A stretch of 64,000 nt of DNA from VRUE01 sp963814915 (lineage in GTDB: Bacteria > Actinomycetota > Thermoleophilia > Solirubrobacterales > 70-9), in assembly GCA_963814915.1 (NCBI GenBank), contig CAWFEI010000007.1, positions 1 through 64,000 of the forward strand. Direction: 5' to 3'. Made by a program: the position numbers and the translations under genes. The notes beneath the pieces were generated by a model, which did no database searches, was not told the DNA's origin, and worked only from the letters and a program-made list of their open reading frames with translations. Below, piece by piece: positions 8,752 through 17,082 of the stretch (positions are counted from its first letter, which is position 1; each line of letters begins with the position of its first letter).

Positions 8752-9595
8752 TCACAAAGCCGCGTCGGCGAGCAGGTCGACCTGGGCCGGGTCGGCGGAA
8801 CTGGGGCAGAAGACCAGCTCGTCGCAACCGGCCGCTTCGTAGGCGCCCAGGTACTGCTTGACGGTGTCGGCGTCCTTGGCGGCACCGCCGGCGATCATCC
8901 CGGCGACTTCCTCGCCGAGGAACGCGTAGTAGTCCATCAGGTAGGCGCGGGCGTCCTCCTCGGCGCGATCCCCGAGCGAGAAGTAGGCGAGCGCCATCAG
9001 GTGCGGCTTGTCGTCGCGACCGGCATCGGCCCAGGCCTGTCTGGTCTTCTCGGCGCCCTTGGCGAACTCTTCCGGCCCGGAGCCGCCGGCGATCCAGCCG
9101 TCGCCGAAGCGGGCCGCCCGCGCAAAGGAGGCGTCGGCGTGCCCACCGACGATCAGGCGCGGCTCTCCACCCGCGGCCGGGCCGACCTCGTCCCCGGACC
9201 AGGTCTGCTTGACCTTGGCGAGCATCTCGTCGAGCCGCTTACCGCGGTCCTTGACCTCGACGCCGCTGAACTCGTAGTCGTCGCCGCGGGCGCCGAGCCC
9301 GACGCCGAGGGTGAGGCGTCCGTTCGAGAGCGCGTTGACGCTGAGCGCCTGCTTTGCCAGCTCGGCCGCGTTGACCCGCAGCGGCGCAAGCAGGACGGTG
9401 GTCGAGAGGCCGATCCGCTCGGTCACGGCCGCGGCAGCCGCGAGCGCGGTCAGTGGCTCGTAGTTGTCGTAGACGATGCGGTCGATCGTGCCGAGGCTGG
9501 AGAAGCCGCGTGCCTCGGCGCGGCGGGCGAACTCGGTCAGATCGCGCCGCGGCGGTGCCGGGAACGGCGTTCGGAAGTCCGATGCCTACGTCCAT
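8752..9595 (-). pseudogene. LLM-class F420/FMN oxidoreductase, frameshifted
   Basis: A luciferase-like oxidoreductase broken near its N terminus. From the ATG at 9595 (MDVGIGLPNAVPGT), with a GAGGAGG ribosome site 8 nt upstream, the frame is correct for about 14 codons. It then shifts within 9541-9559, after which the other frame gives LTEFARRAEARGFSSLGTID and the rest of a typical protein to 8752. The total of 844 bases is one more than a multiple of three, so a single extra base explains it. If translation restarts, GTG at 9426 would yield 224 aa lacking the first beta strands. An intact form would be about 280 aa. Substrate unknown. Confidence 0.78.
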
Positions 9596-9669
9596 CTGGC
9601 GAGCCTCCTCGCTCGAAGTCGGTCATCCGCCAACCTACCCAACGGCGGGTGCCGGCCAAAACGGGCGGC

Positions 9670-10665
9670 TCAGCCGTAACGCTCGCCGATGATGCCGCGC
9701 AGCTTGGCCCGGTCGTGACGGGCGTGCACGCGCCGCACCGTGCCCGAGCGGGAGCGCATCACCAGCGACTCGGTGCTGGCGCCGGCGCCGCGGTAGCGCA
9801 CGCCCTGCAGCACGTCGCCGTCGGTGACGCCGCTGGCCGAGAAGAAGACGTCGTCGCCCGAGCAGAGATCGTCGGCCAGAAGGATGCGGTCGAGCTCGTA
9901 GCCGGCGTCGACCGCGGCGCTGCGCTCCTCGTCGTTGCGCGGCCAGAGGCGGCCGAGCAGCTGGCCGCCCATCGACTTCAGCGCGGCGGCGGAGAGCACG
10001 CCCTCCGGGGTGCCGCCGATCCCCCAGAGCAGATCGACCGGAGAACGGTCGCTGACCGCGAGCAGCGCGGCGGAGACGTCGCCGTCGGTGATCAGCCTGA
10101 TCCGCCCGCCGGCTTCGCGCACTTCCCTCATCGCCTCCTCGTGGCGCGGCCGGTCGAGCATCACGACGGTCACGTCGCCGACGTTCCCCCCCTTGCGATC
10201 GGCGATCAGCTTCAGGGTCTCCGGCAGCGGCCGGTCGAGGTCGAGCAGGTCGGCGATCTCGTCGCTGCCGGCCATCTTCTCCATGTAGACGCAGGGCCCG
10301 GGGTCGAACATCGAGCCGCGCTCGGCGAGCGCGATCACGGCAAGGGCGCTGGGCATACCGAGCGCGCAGAGCGTCGTCCCCTCCAGCGGGTCGACGGCGA
10401 TGTCGACGACCGGCGGGCTGCCGTCGCCGATCTGCTCGCCGTTGTAGAGCATCGGGGCCTCGTCCTTCTCGCCCTCGCCGATCACGACGACGCCCTCCAT
10501 CGCGACCGAGTCGAGCACAAAGCGCATCGCGTCGACAGCGGCCTGGTCGGCGGCGATCTTGTCGCCGCGCCCGACCCAGCGGGCGGCGGCAAGAGCGGCC
10601 GCCTCGGTGACCCGAACAAGCTCGAGGGCGAGGTTGCGGTCGGGCTTCTGCGGGGAATCAGGCAT
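9670..10665 (-). CDS. glpX: Fructose-1,6-bisphosphatase class II
   Basis: Hydrolyses fructose 1,6-bisphosphate in gluconeogenesis. The 331 residues contain the class II signatures GEGEKDEAPMLYNGE near residue 60 and DIAVDPLEGTT near 85, which bind metal and phosphate, plus GIGGTPEGVLSAAALK near 215. ATG at 10665 (MPDSPQKPDRNLALELVR) fits the family start; an in-frame start at 10710 would add 15 unlike residues. Actinobacteria commonly use GlpX as their main FBPase. A TAGGGT box lies 10 nt upstream of the ATG. Confidence 0.95.
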   Translation of the reverse strand: MPDSPQKPDRNLALELVRVTEAAALAAARWVGRGDKIAADQAAVDAMRFVLDSVAMEGVVVIGEGEKDEAPMLYNGEQIGDGSPPVVDIAVDPLEGTTLCALGMPSALAVIALAERGSMFDPGPCVYMEKMAGSDEIADLLDLDRPLPETLKLIADRKGGNVGDVTVVMLDRPRHEEAMREVREAGGRIRLITDGDVSAALLAVSDRSPVDLLWGIGGTPEGVLSAAALKSMGGQLLGRLWPRNDEERSAAVDAGYELDRILLADDLCSGDDVFFSASGVTDGDVLQGVRYRGAGASTESLVMRSRSGTVRRVHARHDRAKLRGIIGERYG

Positions 10666-10787
10666 CCGTGCTGGCACCCTACCTATGAACAACCAATCAG
10701 CGAGCCTCACGATCTGATTCTTGGCGAGCGGCGCCTATATGGCGCTCAGACGCCGCCCCCGGACGCGAAGCGGAGGAGGAGGCGTTA

Positions 10788-10793
10788 TATGTT
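10788..10793 (+). promoter_or_regulatory. Putative -10 box, leaderless LLM gene
   Basis: TATGTT ends 6 nt before the ATG at 10800. A purine block (GGAGGAGGA, 10772-10780) lies 19 nt upstream of the ATG, too far to act as a ribosome site. Confidence 0.42.
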
Positions 10794-10799
10794 GGCCCC

Positions 10800-11732
10800 A
10801 TGGGCCAACGCTGGGGACTGACGCTGCCGCTGCCGGGCACTCCCCTGCACGCCCACGAGGAGCACGTGAAGCGCGCCGAGGCGGTCGGCTACACCGACTT
10901 CTGGAGTGGCGAGACGAACGGGCCGGACGGCTTCACGCCGCTCAGCCTGAGCGCCGCCTGGACCGAGCGGGCGCGGCTGGGCACCGGCATCGTCGGCGTC
11001 TTCCAGCGCGGCCCGGCGCTGCTCGCGCAGGAGGCCGCGGGGCTCGCCGACGCCTCCGACGGCCGCTTCGTCCTCGGCATCGGCTCTTCCTCGGACCGGA
11101 TCGTCGAAGGCTGGAACGGGATCCCCTTCGAACGGCCGCTGAGCAAGGTGCGTGAGACCCTGGAGTTCCTGCGGGTGGCGCTCGACGGCGAGCGCACCGC
11201 GAGCGGCTTCAAGCTGGAGACCGCGCCGGCGCAGCGGGTCCCGATCGTGCTGGCGGCGCTGCGCGGCAAGATGCTCGACCTGGCGATGGAGCGCGCCGAG
11301 GGCGCCTTCACCAACTTCCTGCCGCTCGGCGGCCTGCCCAAGGTGACGGCCCAGCTCGAGGGCGCGCCCGACGGCTTCGAGCTGCTCTGCCGCTTCTTCT
11401 GCATCCCCGGCGAGCGCGAGGCAGTCGAGCCGCTCGCCCGCTTCATGTTCTCCTCCTACATCACGGTCCCCGTCTACGCCGCCTTCTACCGCTGGCTCGG
11501 CTACGGCGAGCAGATCGACCCGATGATCGCCGCCTGGGAGTCCGGCGACCGCCAGGCCGCGGCCGCGGCGGCCCCCTGGGAGCTGATCGAGGACATGTTC
11601 GTCTTCGGGACGCCAGAGCAGATGCGCGAGCGCCTCGACGCCTTCGTCGCCGGCGGCGTCACCCTGCCGATCCTGACCCCGATCGTCCCCCCCGACGCAC
11701 TCGCCAAGACGATCGACGCCCTGGCGCCCTAG
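10800..11732 (+). CDS. LLM-class F420/FMN-dependent oxidoreductase
   Basis: A 310-residue luciferase-like TIM-barrel oxidoreductase. The typical order is visible: GLTLPLPGTPLHAHEEHVKR at the N terminus, LGTGIVGVFQRGPALLAQEA near 60, and DGRFVLGIGSSSDRIVEGWN near 85. The C-terminal FGTPEQMRERLDAFVAGGVT is the family's closing helix. The cofactor is probably F420 or FMN. No substrate can be deduced. The gene stands alone, convergent with hipA, whose stop overlaps it by 4 bases. Confidence 0.88.
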   Translation: MGQRWGLTLPLPGTPLHAHEEHVKRAEAVGYTDFWSGETNGPDGFTPLSLSAAWTERARLGTGIVGVFQRGPALLAQEAAGLADASDGRFVLGIGSSSDRIVEGWNGIPFERPLSKVRETLEFLRVALDGERTASGFKLETAPAQRVPIVLAALRGKMLDLAMERAEGAFTNFLPLGGLPKVTAQLEGAPDGFELLCRFFCIPGEREAVEPLARFMFSSYITVPVYAAFYRWLGYGEQIDPMIAAWESGDRQAAAAAAPWELIEDMFVFGTPEQMRERLDAFVAGGVTLPILTPIVPPDALAKTIDALAP

Positions 11733-13024
11733 TAGTTCACCTCTGCGCCCAGGCCGAAGGAGCGCTCAGCGGCGATTTCGACGATTTTGTCGACGATCGG
11801 CGCGTGCCAGCCCTCCTTTTTCGAGCGCGTCGCGATCGTCTCCACGGCCATCCCGACCCGGGTCGCCGTGGCCGAGGCCAGCCCGCGCATGACTTCGAAG
11901 TCGAACTCGCATTCTTCGCAGACCTTGGCCAGCTCCAGCAGGTAGGAGGTTTCCTTGTACTCCTCGGAGATCAGCAGGCCGCGGTGGATCGGGTCGTCGT
12001 AGACGACGGTCGAGGTGAGGTCCGTGAGCGGCGCCAGGCGCCAGCGCGGATCCGCCGCTTCGACCGCGGTCGTGTCGCGGGCGATCAGGGCGAAGTTGTC
12101 GCCGTGCGCGTCGCCGTTGCCGAGCATGTAATTGCAAAAGGCCGTCGTGAGCAGGCGGACGACTTCATGCGACGGGCTTACCGCGCTCATCAGGCCGCGC
12201 GCTTCGGCCCAGCCGGGGGCCTCTTGGCGCTCGCCCCCCTCGCCGTCGATCGTCGCCCCCGGCGGTATCCCGAGCGCCTGGCAGAAGGACTCGCAGTGCA
12301 GGCGCCTGGCCTCTCCCCCACCGTCGCCGAGGAGGCGGTCGTAGCGCGGCGAGACGAGGCAGCGGCGGCCGGCGATCTCCTCCACCGTCGCTTTGGCGAC
12401 CGGCAGACCGGCCTGGCGGAAGACCATCGTGCAGAACATCTCGTTGGCGACGTAGTCGGGGTATTCGCCGGTCTCCGGCTTGATCACGTGGGTGCTGGGC
12501 GCACCCGCCTGCGGCCAGGCCCAACCGCCCTCCTCGCCGTCGCGGACGAGGGCGAGCTTGTGGCGCCGGCCCGGCAGGGTCGAGCTCAAGCGGCGCTCGG
12601 GCGCCTCGGCCGATGGGCGCGGCGGGGGCGGCTTGACGACTTCGGCCAGTTCGTCGGGCTCCAGCCAGGCCAGCTGGTCGCGCTCGGGCGTCCGCGGCGC
12701 CTCTCCCGCGGGCACGAAGCTGACCGCCCCCGGACAGTCCCGCCCGGTCTCGGCCAGGAGCAGGTACCCGTCGGTCGCGTCGATGTCGAGCTCGCGCCCC
12801 AGGCGGGCACGGCGCGGTCCCTCGGGCAGCAGCCCTTCGACGTAGGCGCGGGTCGCGTCGGCGCCGTAGGGCTCGGGACGGGCCGGCAGTGAGTTGCTCA
12901 ACAGCGCCCGGCCGGGGCCGACCTTCTCCACCACCGCCGGGTCATAGGCAAACCGGTAGTCGTTGTCGCCGGCGGGGAACAGGGTGCCAACTCGCTCCCT
13001 GTACAGGTAGACGTCAAGGCTCAA
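11729..13024 (-). CDS. HipA-like serine/threonine kinase, no adjacent HipB
   Basis: A 431-residue protein with the HipA N-terminal domain (about 1-105), a glycine loop STLPGRRHKLALVRDG near 150, and the HipA_C kinase core containing GNGDAHGDNFALIA near 310, where the Asp and Asn are the catalytic and metal-binding residues. Classical HipA phosphorylates Glu-tRNA ligase and is neutralised by HipB. Here no HTH gene is next to it; egtD lies upstream. TTG at 13024 is supported by a strong AAGGAGG 6 nt upstream. Length is close to E. coli HipA. Confidence 0.85.
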   Translation of the reverse strand: MSLDVYLYRERVGTLFPAGDNDYRFAYDPAVVEKVGPGRALLSNSLPARPEPYGADATRAYVEGLLPEGPRRARLGRELDIDATDGYLLLAETGRDCPGAVSFVPAGEAPRTPERDQLAWLEPDELAEVVKPPPPRPSAEAPERRLSSTLPGRRHKLALVRDGEEGGWAWPQAGAPSTHVIKPETGEYPDYVANEMFCTMVFRQAGLPVAKATVEEIAGRRCLVSPRYDRLLGDGGGEARRLHCESFCQALGIPPGATIDGEGGERQEAPGWAEARGLMSAVSPSHEVVRLLTTAFCNYMLGNGDAHGDNFALIARDTTAVEAADPRWRLAPLTDLTSTVVYDDPIHRGLLISEEYKETSYLLELAKVCEECEFDFEVMRGLASATATRVGMAVETIATRSKKEGWHAPIVDKIVEIAAERSFGLGAEVNY

Positions 13025-13069
13025 TCGGGGCCTCCTTGAACTTCCTCCGGGTATCCCCGGTCCGGTCCA

Positions 13070-14059
13070 TTAAACCGAAGCTAAGCTGAGCGCATAGTCC
13101 TCGGCCGAGTCGGTGAACCATCCGTCCGGTCGCAGGCCTGCTTCCCGATAGACGCCTTCCAGCTGCTCGCGGGTGAACTTGGAGGAGATCTCGGTCCGCA
13201 TCTCCTCGCCGGGAGCGAAGCGAACGGTCAGGTCGAGGCCGTCGAGCCGCACGGTCTGCTCGGCGAGCGATCGCAGGCGGATGTCCATGCGGGCCGCTTC
13301 GCGGTCGTAGCGGGCGACGTGCTCGAAGGCATCGGGGTCGAAGTCCCCGCCCAGCTCGCGGTTCAGCACGTGCAGGACGTTCTTGTTGAATTCCGCGGTG
13401 ACGCCCTCGGAGTCGTCGTAGGCGGCCTCGAGGCGGCCCGCCGACTTGACCAGGTCGGTGCCCAGCAGGATCCGGTCGCCGGGCTCCAACAGCGCCGCGA
13501 TCCGGGCGAGGAACTCGCGCCGGGCATCCGGGAAGAGGTTGCCGACCGTGCCGCCGAGGAAGGCGACGAGACGCCCGCCGCCGCCGTTGGGGATCCGCTC
13601 CAGGTCGTGCTCGAAGTCGCAGACGAGGCCGCGGATCGTCAGGCCGGGGTACTCCTCGATCAGCGACTCGGCGGTTTCGTGGGTGATCTCCTCGGAGATG
13701 TCGACCGGGACGTAGGTGGTCAGGCAGCCGGCTTCGCTCATCGCGGTGAGCAGGTGGCGCGTCTTCGCCGCCGAGCCGGAGCCGAGCTCGACCAGCGTGC
13801 CGGGCTCCCCCGCCGCGGCGACGATCTCCCCCGAGCGGTGGGCGAGGATCTCGCGCTCGGCGCGGGTCGGGTAGTACTCGGGGAGCTCGGTTATCCGCTC
13901 GAAGAGCTGCGAGCCGCGCTCGTCGTAGAAGTACTTCGGCGAGAGCTCCTTTGGCTTCGCCGTGAGGCCGAGCCGGATGTCGCGCGCCATCGCCAGGCCG
14001 CCGTCGGCGCGCAGGTGGACCTCGATCTCGATCGGGTCGGCGATTCCTCCGGGGGTCAT
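13070..14059 (-). CDS. egtD: L-histidine N-alpha-methyltransferase EgtD
   Basis: Trimethylates histidine to hercynine, the first committed step of ergothioneine synthesis. The 329-residue protein has the family N terminus (GLTAKPKELSPKYFYDERGS near 35-55, then YYPTRAERE), the SAM motif LVELGSGSAAKTRHLL near 90, and the VAFLGGTVGNLFP block near 160. The C-terminal EEMRTEISSKFTREQLEGVY region contributes the histidine-binding residues in characterised EgtD. ATG at 14059 overlaps the egtB TGA (ATGA), so the pair is translationally coupled. Confidence 0.95.
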   Translation of the reverse strand: MTPGGIADPIEIEVHLRADGGLAMARDIRLGLTAKPKELSPKYFYDERGSQLFERITELPEYYPTRAEREILAHRSGEIVAAAGEPGTLVELGSGSAAKTRHLLTAMSEAGCLTTYVPVDISEEITHETAESLIEEYPGLTIRGLVCDFEHDLERIPNGGGGRLVAFLGGTVGNLFPDARREFLARIAALLEPGDRILLGTDLVKSAGRLEAAYDDSEGVTAEFNKNVLHVLNRELGGDFDPDAFEHVARYDREAARMDIRLRSLAEQTVRLDGLDLTVRFAPGEEMRTEISSKFTREQLEGVYREAGLRPDGWFTDSAEDYALSLASV

Positions 14060-15177
14060 CGTGCCGGTCCCGTGGATCGGGCGCAGCGGAAGCCGGAGAA
14101 GATCTGGCGGCGCTGCGGCAGGTCCCAGTTGCGGAAGCTGGGCCGCATCAGGTTGGGGTGCGTCGCCCACGAGCCGCCGCGCAGCACCCTGTGCTCGTCG
14201 CCGAAGAAGACCTCTGAGTATTCGCGATAGGGGAACGGCTCGAAGCCCGGGTAGGCGAGGAAGTCCGAGGAGGTCCACTCCCAGACCTGGCCGACGTTGT
14301 CCAGGGCGGGACGGGCGGCCTCCCACTCGGCCTCGGCCGGCAGGCGCTTGCCCGCCCAGCGCGCGAAGGCGTCGGCCTCCTCCCAGGAGACGTGGACGAC
14401 CGGGTGGTCAAGGGCGATCGGCTCGCGGCGACCCATCGCCGTGCGGGCCCACCCCCGCTCTCCGTCGCGCTCCCAGTAGAGCGGCGGGTCGGCGTCGGTG
14501 TCCTCGACGTACTCGGCGTAGGCGGCGTTGGTGACCGGCGTGCGGTCGATCTCGAAGTCCTCGAGCGCGACCGTGTGGCGCGGCCGCTCGTTGTCGTAGG
14601 CGAATCCGGTCGGCCCCGCGCCGATCTCGTGCTCGCCGGCCGCGATCGCGACTGTCTCCGGGCCGGGGGCGACCGGGCCGGTGCCGACCGGGACGCGCGG
14701 CTGGTAGCCCTCGACGAGCTGCAGCAGCTGCAGCATCGTCTCGTTGTGCTGCTGCTCGTGCGCGATCAGCATCTCGTAGACGAAGCCTTCGCGCAGCAGG
14801 CGGTCGGCGGCGGCGGCGCCGATCTCGACCTCGTCGAGGACCTCGAGGGTGCGCTCGCGTACGTCGGCCAGGTAGGAGCGCAGTTCCTCGTCGCGCAGGA
14901 TCGGCAGCTCGTTGCGGTCCTTGCGCGGGTTCTCGATCGCGTCGTAGAAGCGCCCGAGCTCGCCGTGCAGCGGCTCGCGCTCGCCGATCGTCTGGACCAG
15001 CCAGAGCTCCTCGAAGTTGGCGATGTGGCCGAGGTCCCAGGCGAGCGGGCTGAGGATCGGCGAGTAGACCCGGTTGAGCTGCTCCTCGTCGAGCGGCTCG
15101 ATCAGCTCATAAGTGCGCCTGCGCGCCTCGGCAAGCCGGTCCGCGATCGCTTCCTTGGAGTAGGGCTGTGCCGTCAC
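14056..15177 (-). CDS. egtB: Ergothioneine sulfoxide synthase EgtB
   Basis: Non-haem iron enzyme joining hercynine to a thiol (gamma-glutamylcysteine or cysteine) to give the sulfoxide. The N-terminal DinB-like domain supplies the iron ligands: LGHIANFE near residue 50 and HEQQHNE (HxxxHxE) near 140. The C-terminal FGE-sulfatase domain contains HPVVHVSWEEADAFARWAGK near 258 and VLRGGSWATHPNLMRPSFRN near 335. GTG at 15177 has GAGG almost touching it. A TAGTGT -10-like box lies about 20 nt upstream. egtA, egtC and egtE are absent from the window. Confidence 0.95.
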   Translation of the reverse strand: MTAQPYSKEAIADRLAEARRRTYELIEPLDEEQLNRVYSPILSPLAWDLGHIANFEELWLVQTIGEREPLHGELGRFYDAIENPRKDRNELPILRDEELRSYLADVRERTLEVLDEVEIGAAAADRLLREGFVYEMLIAHEQQHNETMLQLLQLVEGYQPRVPVGTGPVAPGPETVAIAAGEHEIGAGPTGFAYDNERPRHTVALEDFEIDRTPVTNAAYAEYVEDTDADPPLYWERDGERGWARTAMGRREPIALDHPVVHVSWEEADAFARWAGKRLPAEAEWEAARPALDNVGQVWEWTSSDFLAYPGFEPFPYREYSEVFFGDEHRVLRGGSWATHPNLMRPSFRNWDLPQRRQIFSGFRCARSTGPAR

Positions 15178-15248
15178 CTCGGTGGCGATGCGAACACACT
15201 AACGGGGTCAGTGCGGAAGATGTGACGAAGCGATAAAACCTGCAGCCG

Positions 15249-16020
15249 ATGCAGGTAGAGGGCAAAGCGGCGCTGGTCGCGGGTGGGGCCTCCGGGCTCG
15301 GCGAGGCGTGCGCGAGGGCGCTGGTCGCGGCGGGCGCGCGGGTGACGATCGCCGACCTCAACGCCGAAAAGGGCGAGGCGCTCGCGGCGGAGCTGGGCGA
15401 GGGCGCGGCCTTCGTCGAGGCGAACGTGACCGACGAGGCGGCCGTCGCCGCCGCTGTCGAGCGGGCCGCCGGTGCGGGCGAGGACGGCCTGCGGGTCTCC
15501 GTCTGCTGCGCCGGGATCGGCTGGGCCGAGCGAGTCGCCCACAAGGGCGGTCCCCACAACCTCGAATTCTTCTCCAACGTCGTCAAGGTCAACCTGATCG
15601 GCACCTTCAACGTGCTGCGCCTCGCCGCGAGCGCGATGAGCGCGAACGAGGCCGACGAGGAGGGTGAGCGCGGAGTCTGCGTCAACACCGCCTCGATCGC
15701 CGCCTATGACGGCCAGATCGGCCAGATCGCCTACGCGGCATCGAAGGGCGGCATCGTCGGCATGACGCTGCCGGCCGCCCGCGACATGGCCTCGCGCGGA
15801 GTGCGCGTGGTGACGATCGCTCCCGGGCCTCTTCGACACGCCGCTGCTGGCGGCGCTGCCGGAAGAGGCTCGCGAGGCGCTCGGCGCCGGCATCCCCTTC
15901 CCCTCACGGCTCGGCCGCCCGGCCGAATACGCACAGCTGGTCGGCCAGATCGTCGCCAACCCGATGCTCAACGGCGAGACGATCCGGCTCGACGGCGCCC
16001 TGCGGATGCCGCCGAAGTGA
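15249..16020 (+). pseudogene. Short-chain dehydrogenase (3-hydroxyacyl-CoA dehydrogenase-like), frameshifted
   Basis: An SDR with the Rossmann motif AGGASGLGEA (residues 11-20), the CCAGIG block near 88, catalytic Ser in NTASIAAYDG near 150 and YAASKGG near 163. The frame breaks in the GGG at 15825-15827: ATC GCT CCC GGG reads on as APGPLRH. Removing one G gives the expected APGLFDTPLLAALPEE and an intact C terminus to the TGA at 16018-16020 (about 256 aa). As written, the original frame continues to 16073 with nonsense. The context with thiolase and hydratase genes elsewhere fits a fatty-acid role. Confidence 0.8.
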
Positions 16021-16021
16021 T

Positions 16022-16067
16022 CGATCGCAAGGTTTTGGGGCCTATGGCACGACAAACCGTGCGATCG
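16022..16067. terminator. Possible hairpin between convergent genes
   Basis: CGATCGCA (16022-16029) and TGCGATCG (16060-16067) are 8-bp perfect arms around a 30-base loop that contains a smaller hairpin (GCACG/CGTGC). It lies between the SDR gene and the convergent gene ending at 16077. There is no U-tract, so a terminator role is tentative. Confidence 0.3.
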
Positions 16068-16076
16068 GCGTAACGC

Positions 16077-17015
16077 TCAGTTTGTTCCCGGCGCCTCGGG
16101 GTCGCGCCAGACCTTCTTGCGCCATGGTGGGCTGACGACGAAGCGGTAGGCGTCGCCTTCGGCCGCGGCTACGGGCTCCAGCGGGACGAGGTGGACGCGG
16201 CGGCCGGGAACGATGCGGTCGACGTCGCCGACGAAGCCATCGGCGTTGCCGGCGTGGCTGCCGCCGGAGACGAAGACGGCGTGGGTCTCCGGCCCCCAGC
16301 CTCCGCGCGGGCGGGCGCCGATGGCTTCGGCCGCTTCGCGCAGGGTGTCGGAGCCGATGTCCGAGCCCGCGTTTGCGACGCCCTGGGCGTAGTTGTAGCC
16401 GTGGTGGGAGGAGGCGCGCTCGTCGGCCTTGCCATCCGGGCCGATGCGGATGTCGACGCTTTCCCAGTCGTCATGGTGATAGCCCTCGTCCTCGGCGATC
16501 GGGACGCCGCGCAGCGTGGCCGAGTCGGCGTAATAGAGCCAATACTGGATGTAGAGATGGCCCACTCGCGGACCGGAGCAGTCCGGCGGCGCGGTGCTCT
16601 CTTCAACGGCTTCGGCACCCGGCCCGTCGCGGCAGTCGACCACATGGGCGAAGGCGGTGACGTGCTCGTCCTGATCGGTCAGGTGCACGAGCCCGCGCGG
16701 CGTCCCGTCCCCGCAGGCGGTCGCCCGGCAGCGCCGGAAGTCGACCGGCAGCGCCCGCGAATCGCGCTCGAGCATGATCGTCGGCATGTGCCGCCGCACA
16801 AGCCGCCCGATTTCGTCCCCATAGGCGGCGATCAGCGTCGGCTCGTCCCCGCACCCGTCGGCCATCGAAGCGGCACAGAGGATCCGTGAAGCAACCGCCC
16901 GCGCCAGCGCCGTCCCCGGCACCCGCACCCCGGCAGCCACCAACCCGACGAGCAGCAGCGCGACGACGGCAATGAGCCCAACCCACTCGACGGTCGTCTG
17001 TCCGCGCTCCCGCAC
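16077..17015 (-). CDS. TadE/pilin-like anchored protein with an NPP1/Vps62-like domain
   Basis: A 312-residue protein. Its N terminus RGQTTVEWVGLIAVVALLLV has the prepilin-like form (short basic leader, E at +5 of a hydrophobic helix) seen in TadE/Flp-type proteins. The remainder is extracytoplasmic and contains YIQYWLYYADSATLRG near 155 and GYHHDDWESVDIRI near 178. The second block resembles the G-H-R-H-D-W-E motif of NPP1/necrosis-inducing-like and Vps62-type domains, where acidic and histidine residues bind a metal. No pilus assembly genes are nearby. The function is unknown; the domain likeness is by eye. Confidence 0.6.
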   Translation of the reverse strand: MRERGQTTVEWVGLIAVVALLLVGLVAAGVRVPGTALARAVASRILCAASMADGCGDEPTLIAAYGDEIGRLVRRHMPTIMLERDSRALPVDFRRCRATACGDGTPRGLVHLTDQDEHVTAFAHVVDCRDGPGAEAVEESTAPPDCSGPRVGHLYIQYWLYYADSATLRGVPIAEDEGYHHDDWESVDIRIGPDGKADERASSHHGYNYAQGVANAGSDIGSDTLREAAEAIGARPRGGWGPETHAVFVSGGSHAGNADGFVGDVDRIVPGRRVHLVPLEPVAAAEGDAYRFVVSPPWRKKVWRDPEAPGTN

Positions 17016-17082
17016 GCCCTACCAAGGGCCCAGAGCATCAAACTCTCCCCCCTGAGAAGGGGCACCCCTGACGGGGCGGCCC

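Noticed and set aside
8326..10821. An 831-codon plus-strand frame
   Set aside because: Antisense to vapBC, an LLM gene and glpX; the composition is typical of GC-rich shadow frames and no domain is recognised.
17016..17082. GC-rich hairpins after pntB resembling the 53.9-kb repeat
   Set aside because: They share only CCCCT/AGGGG cores; no extended identity, so a common repeat family is not supported.
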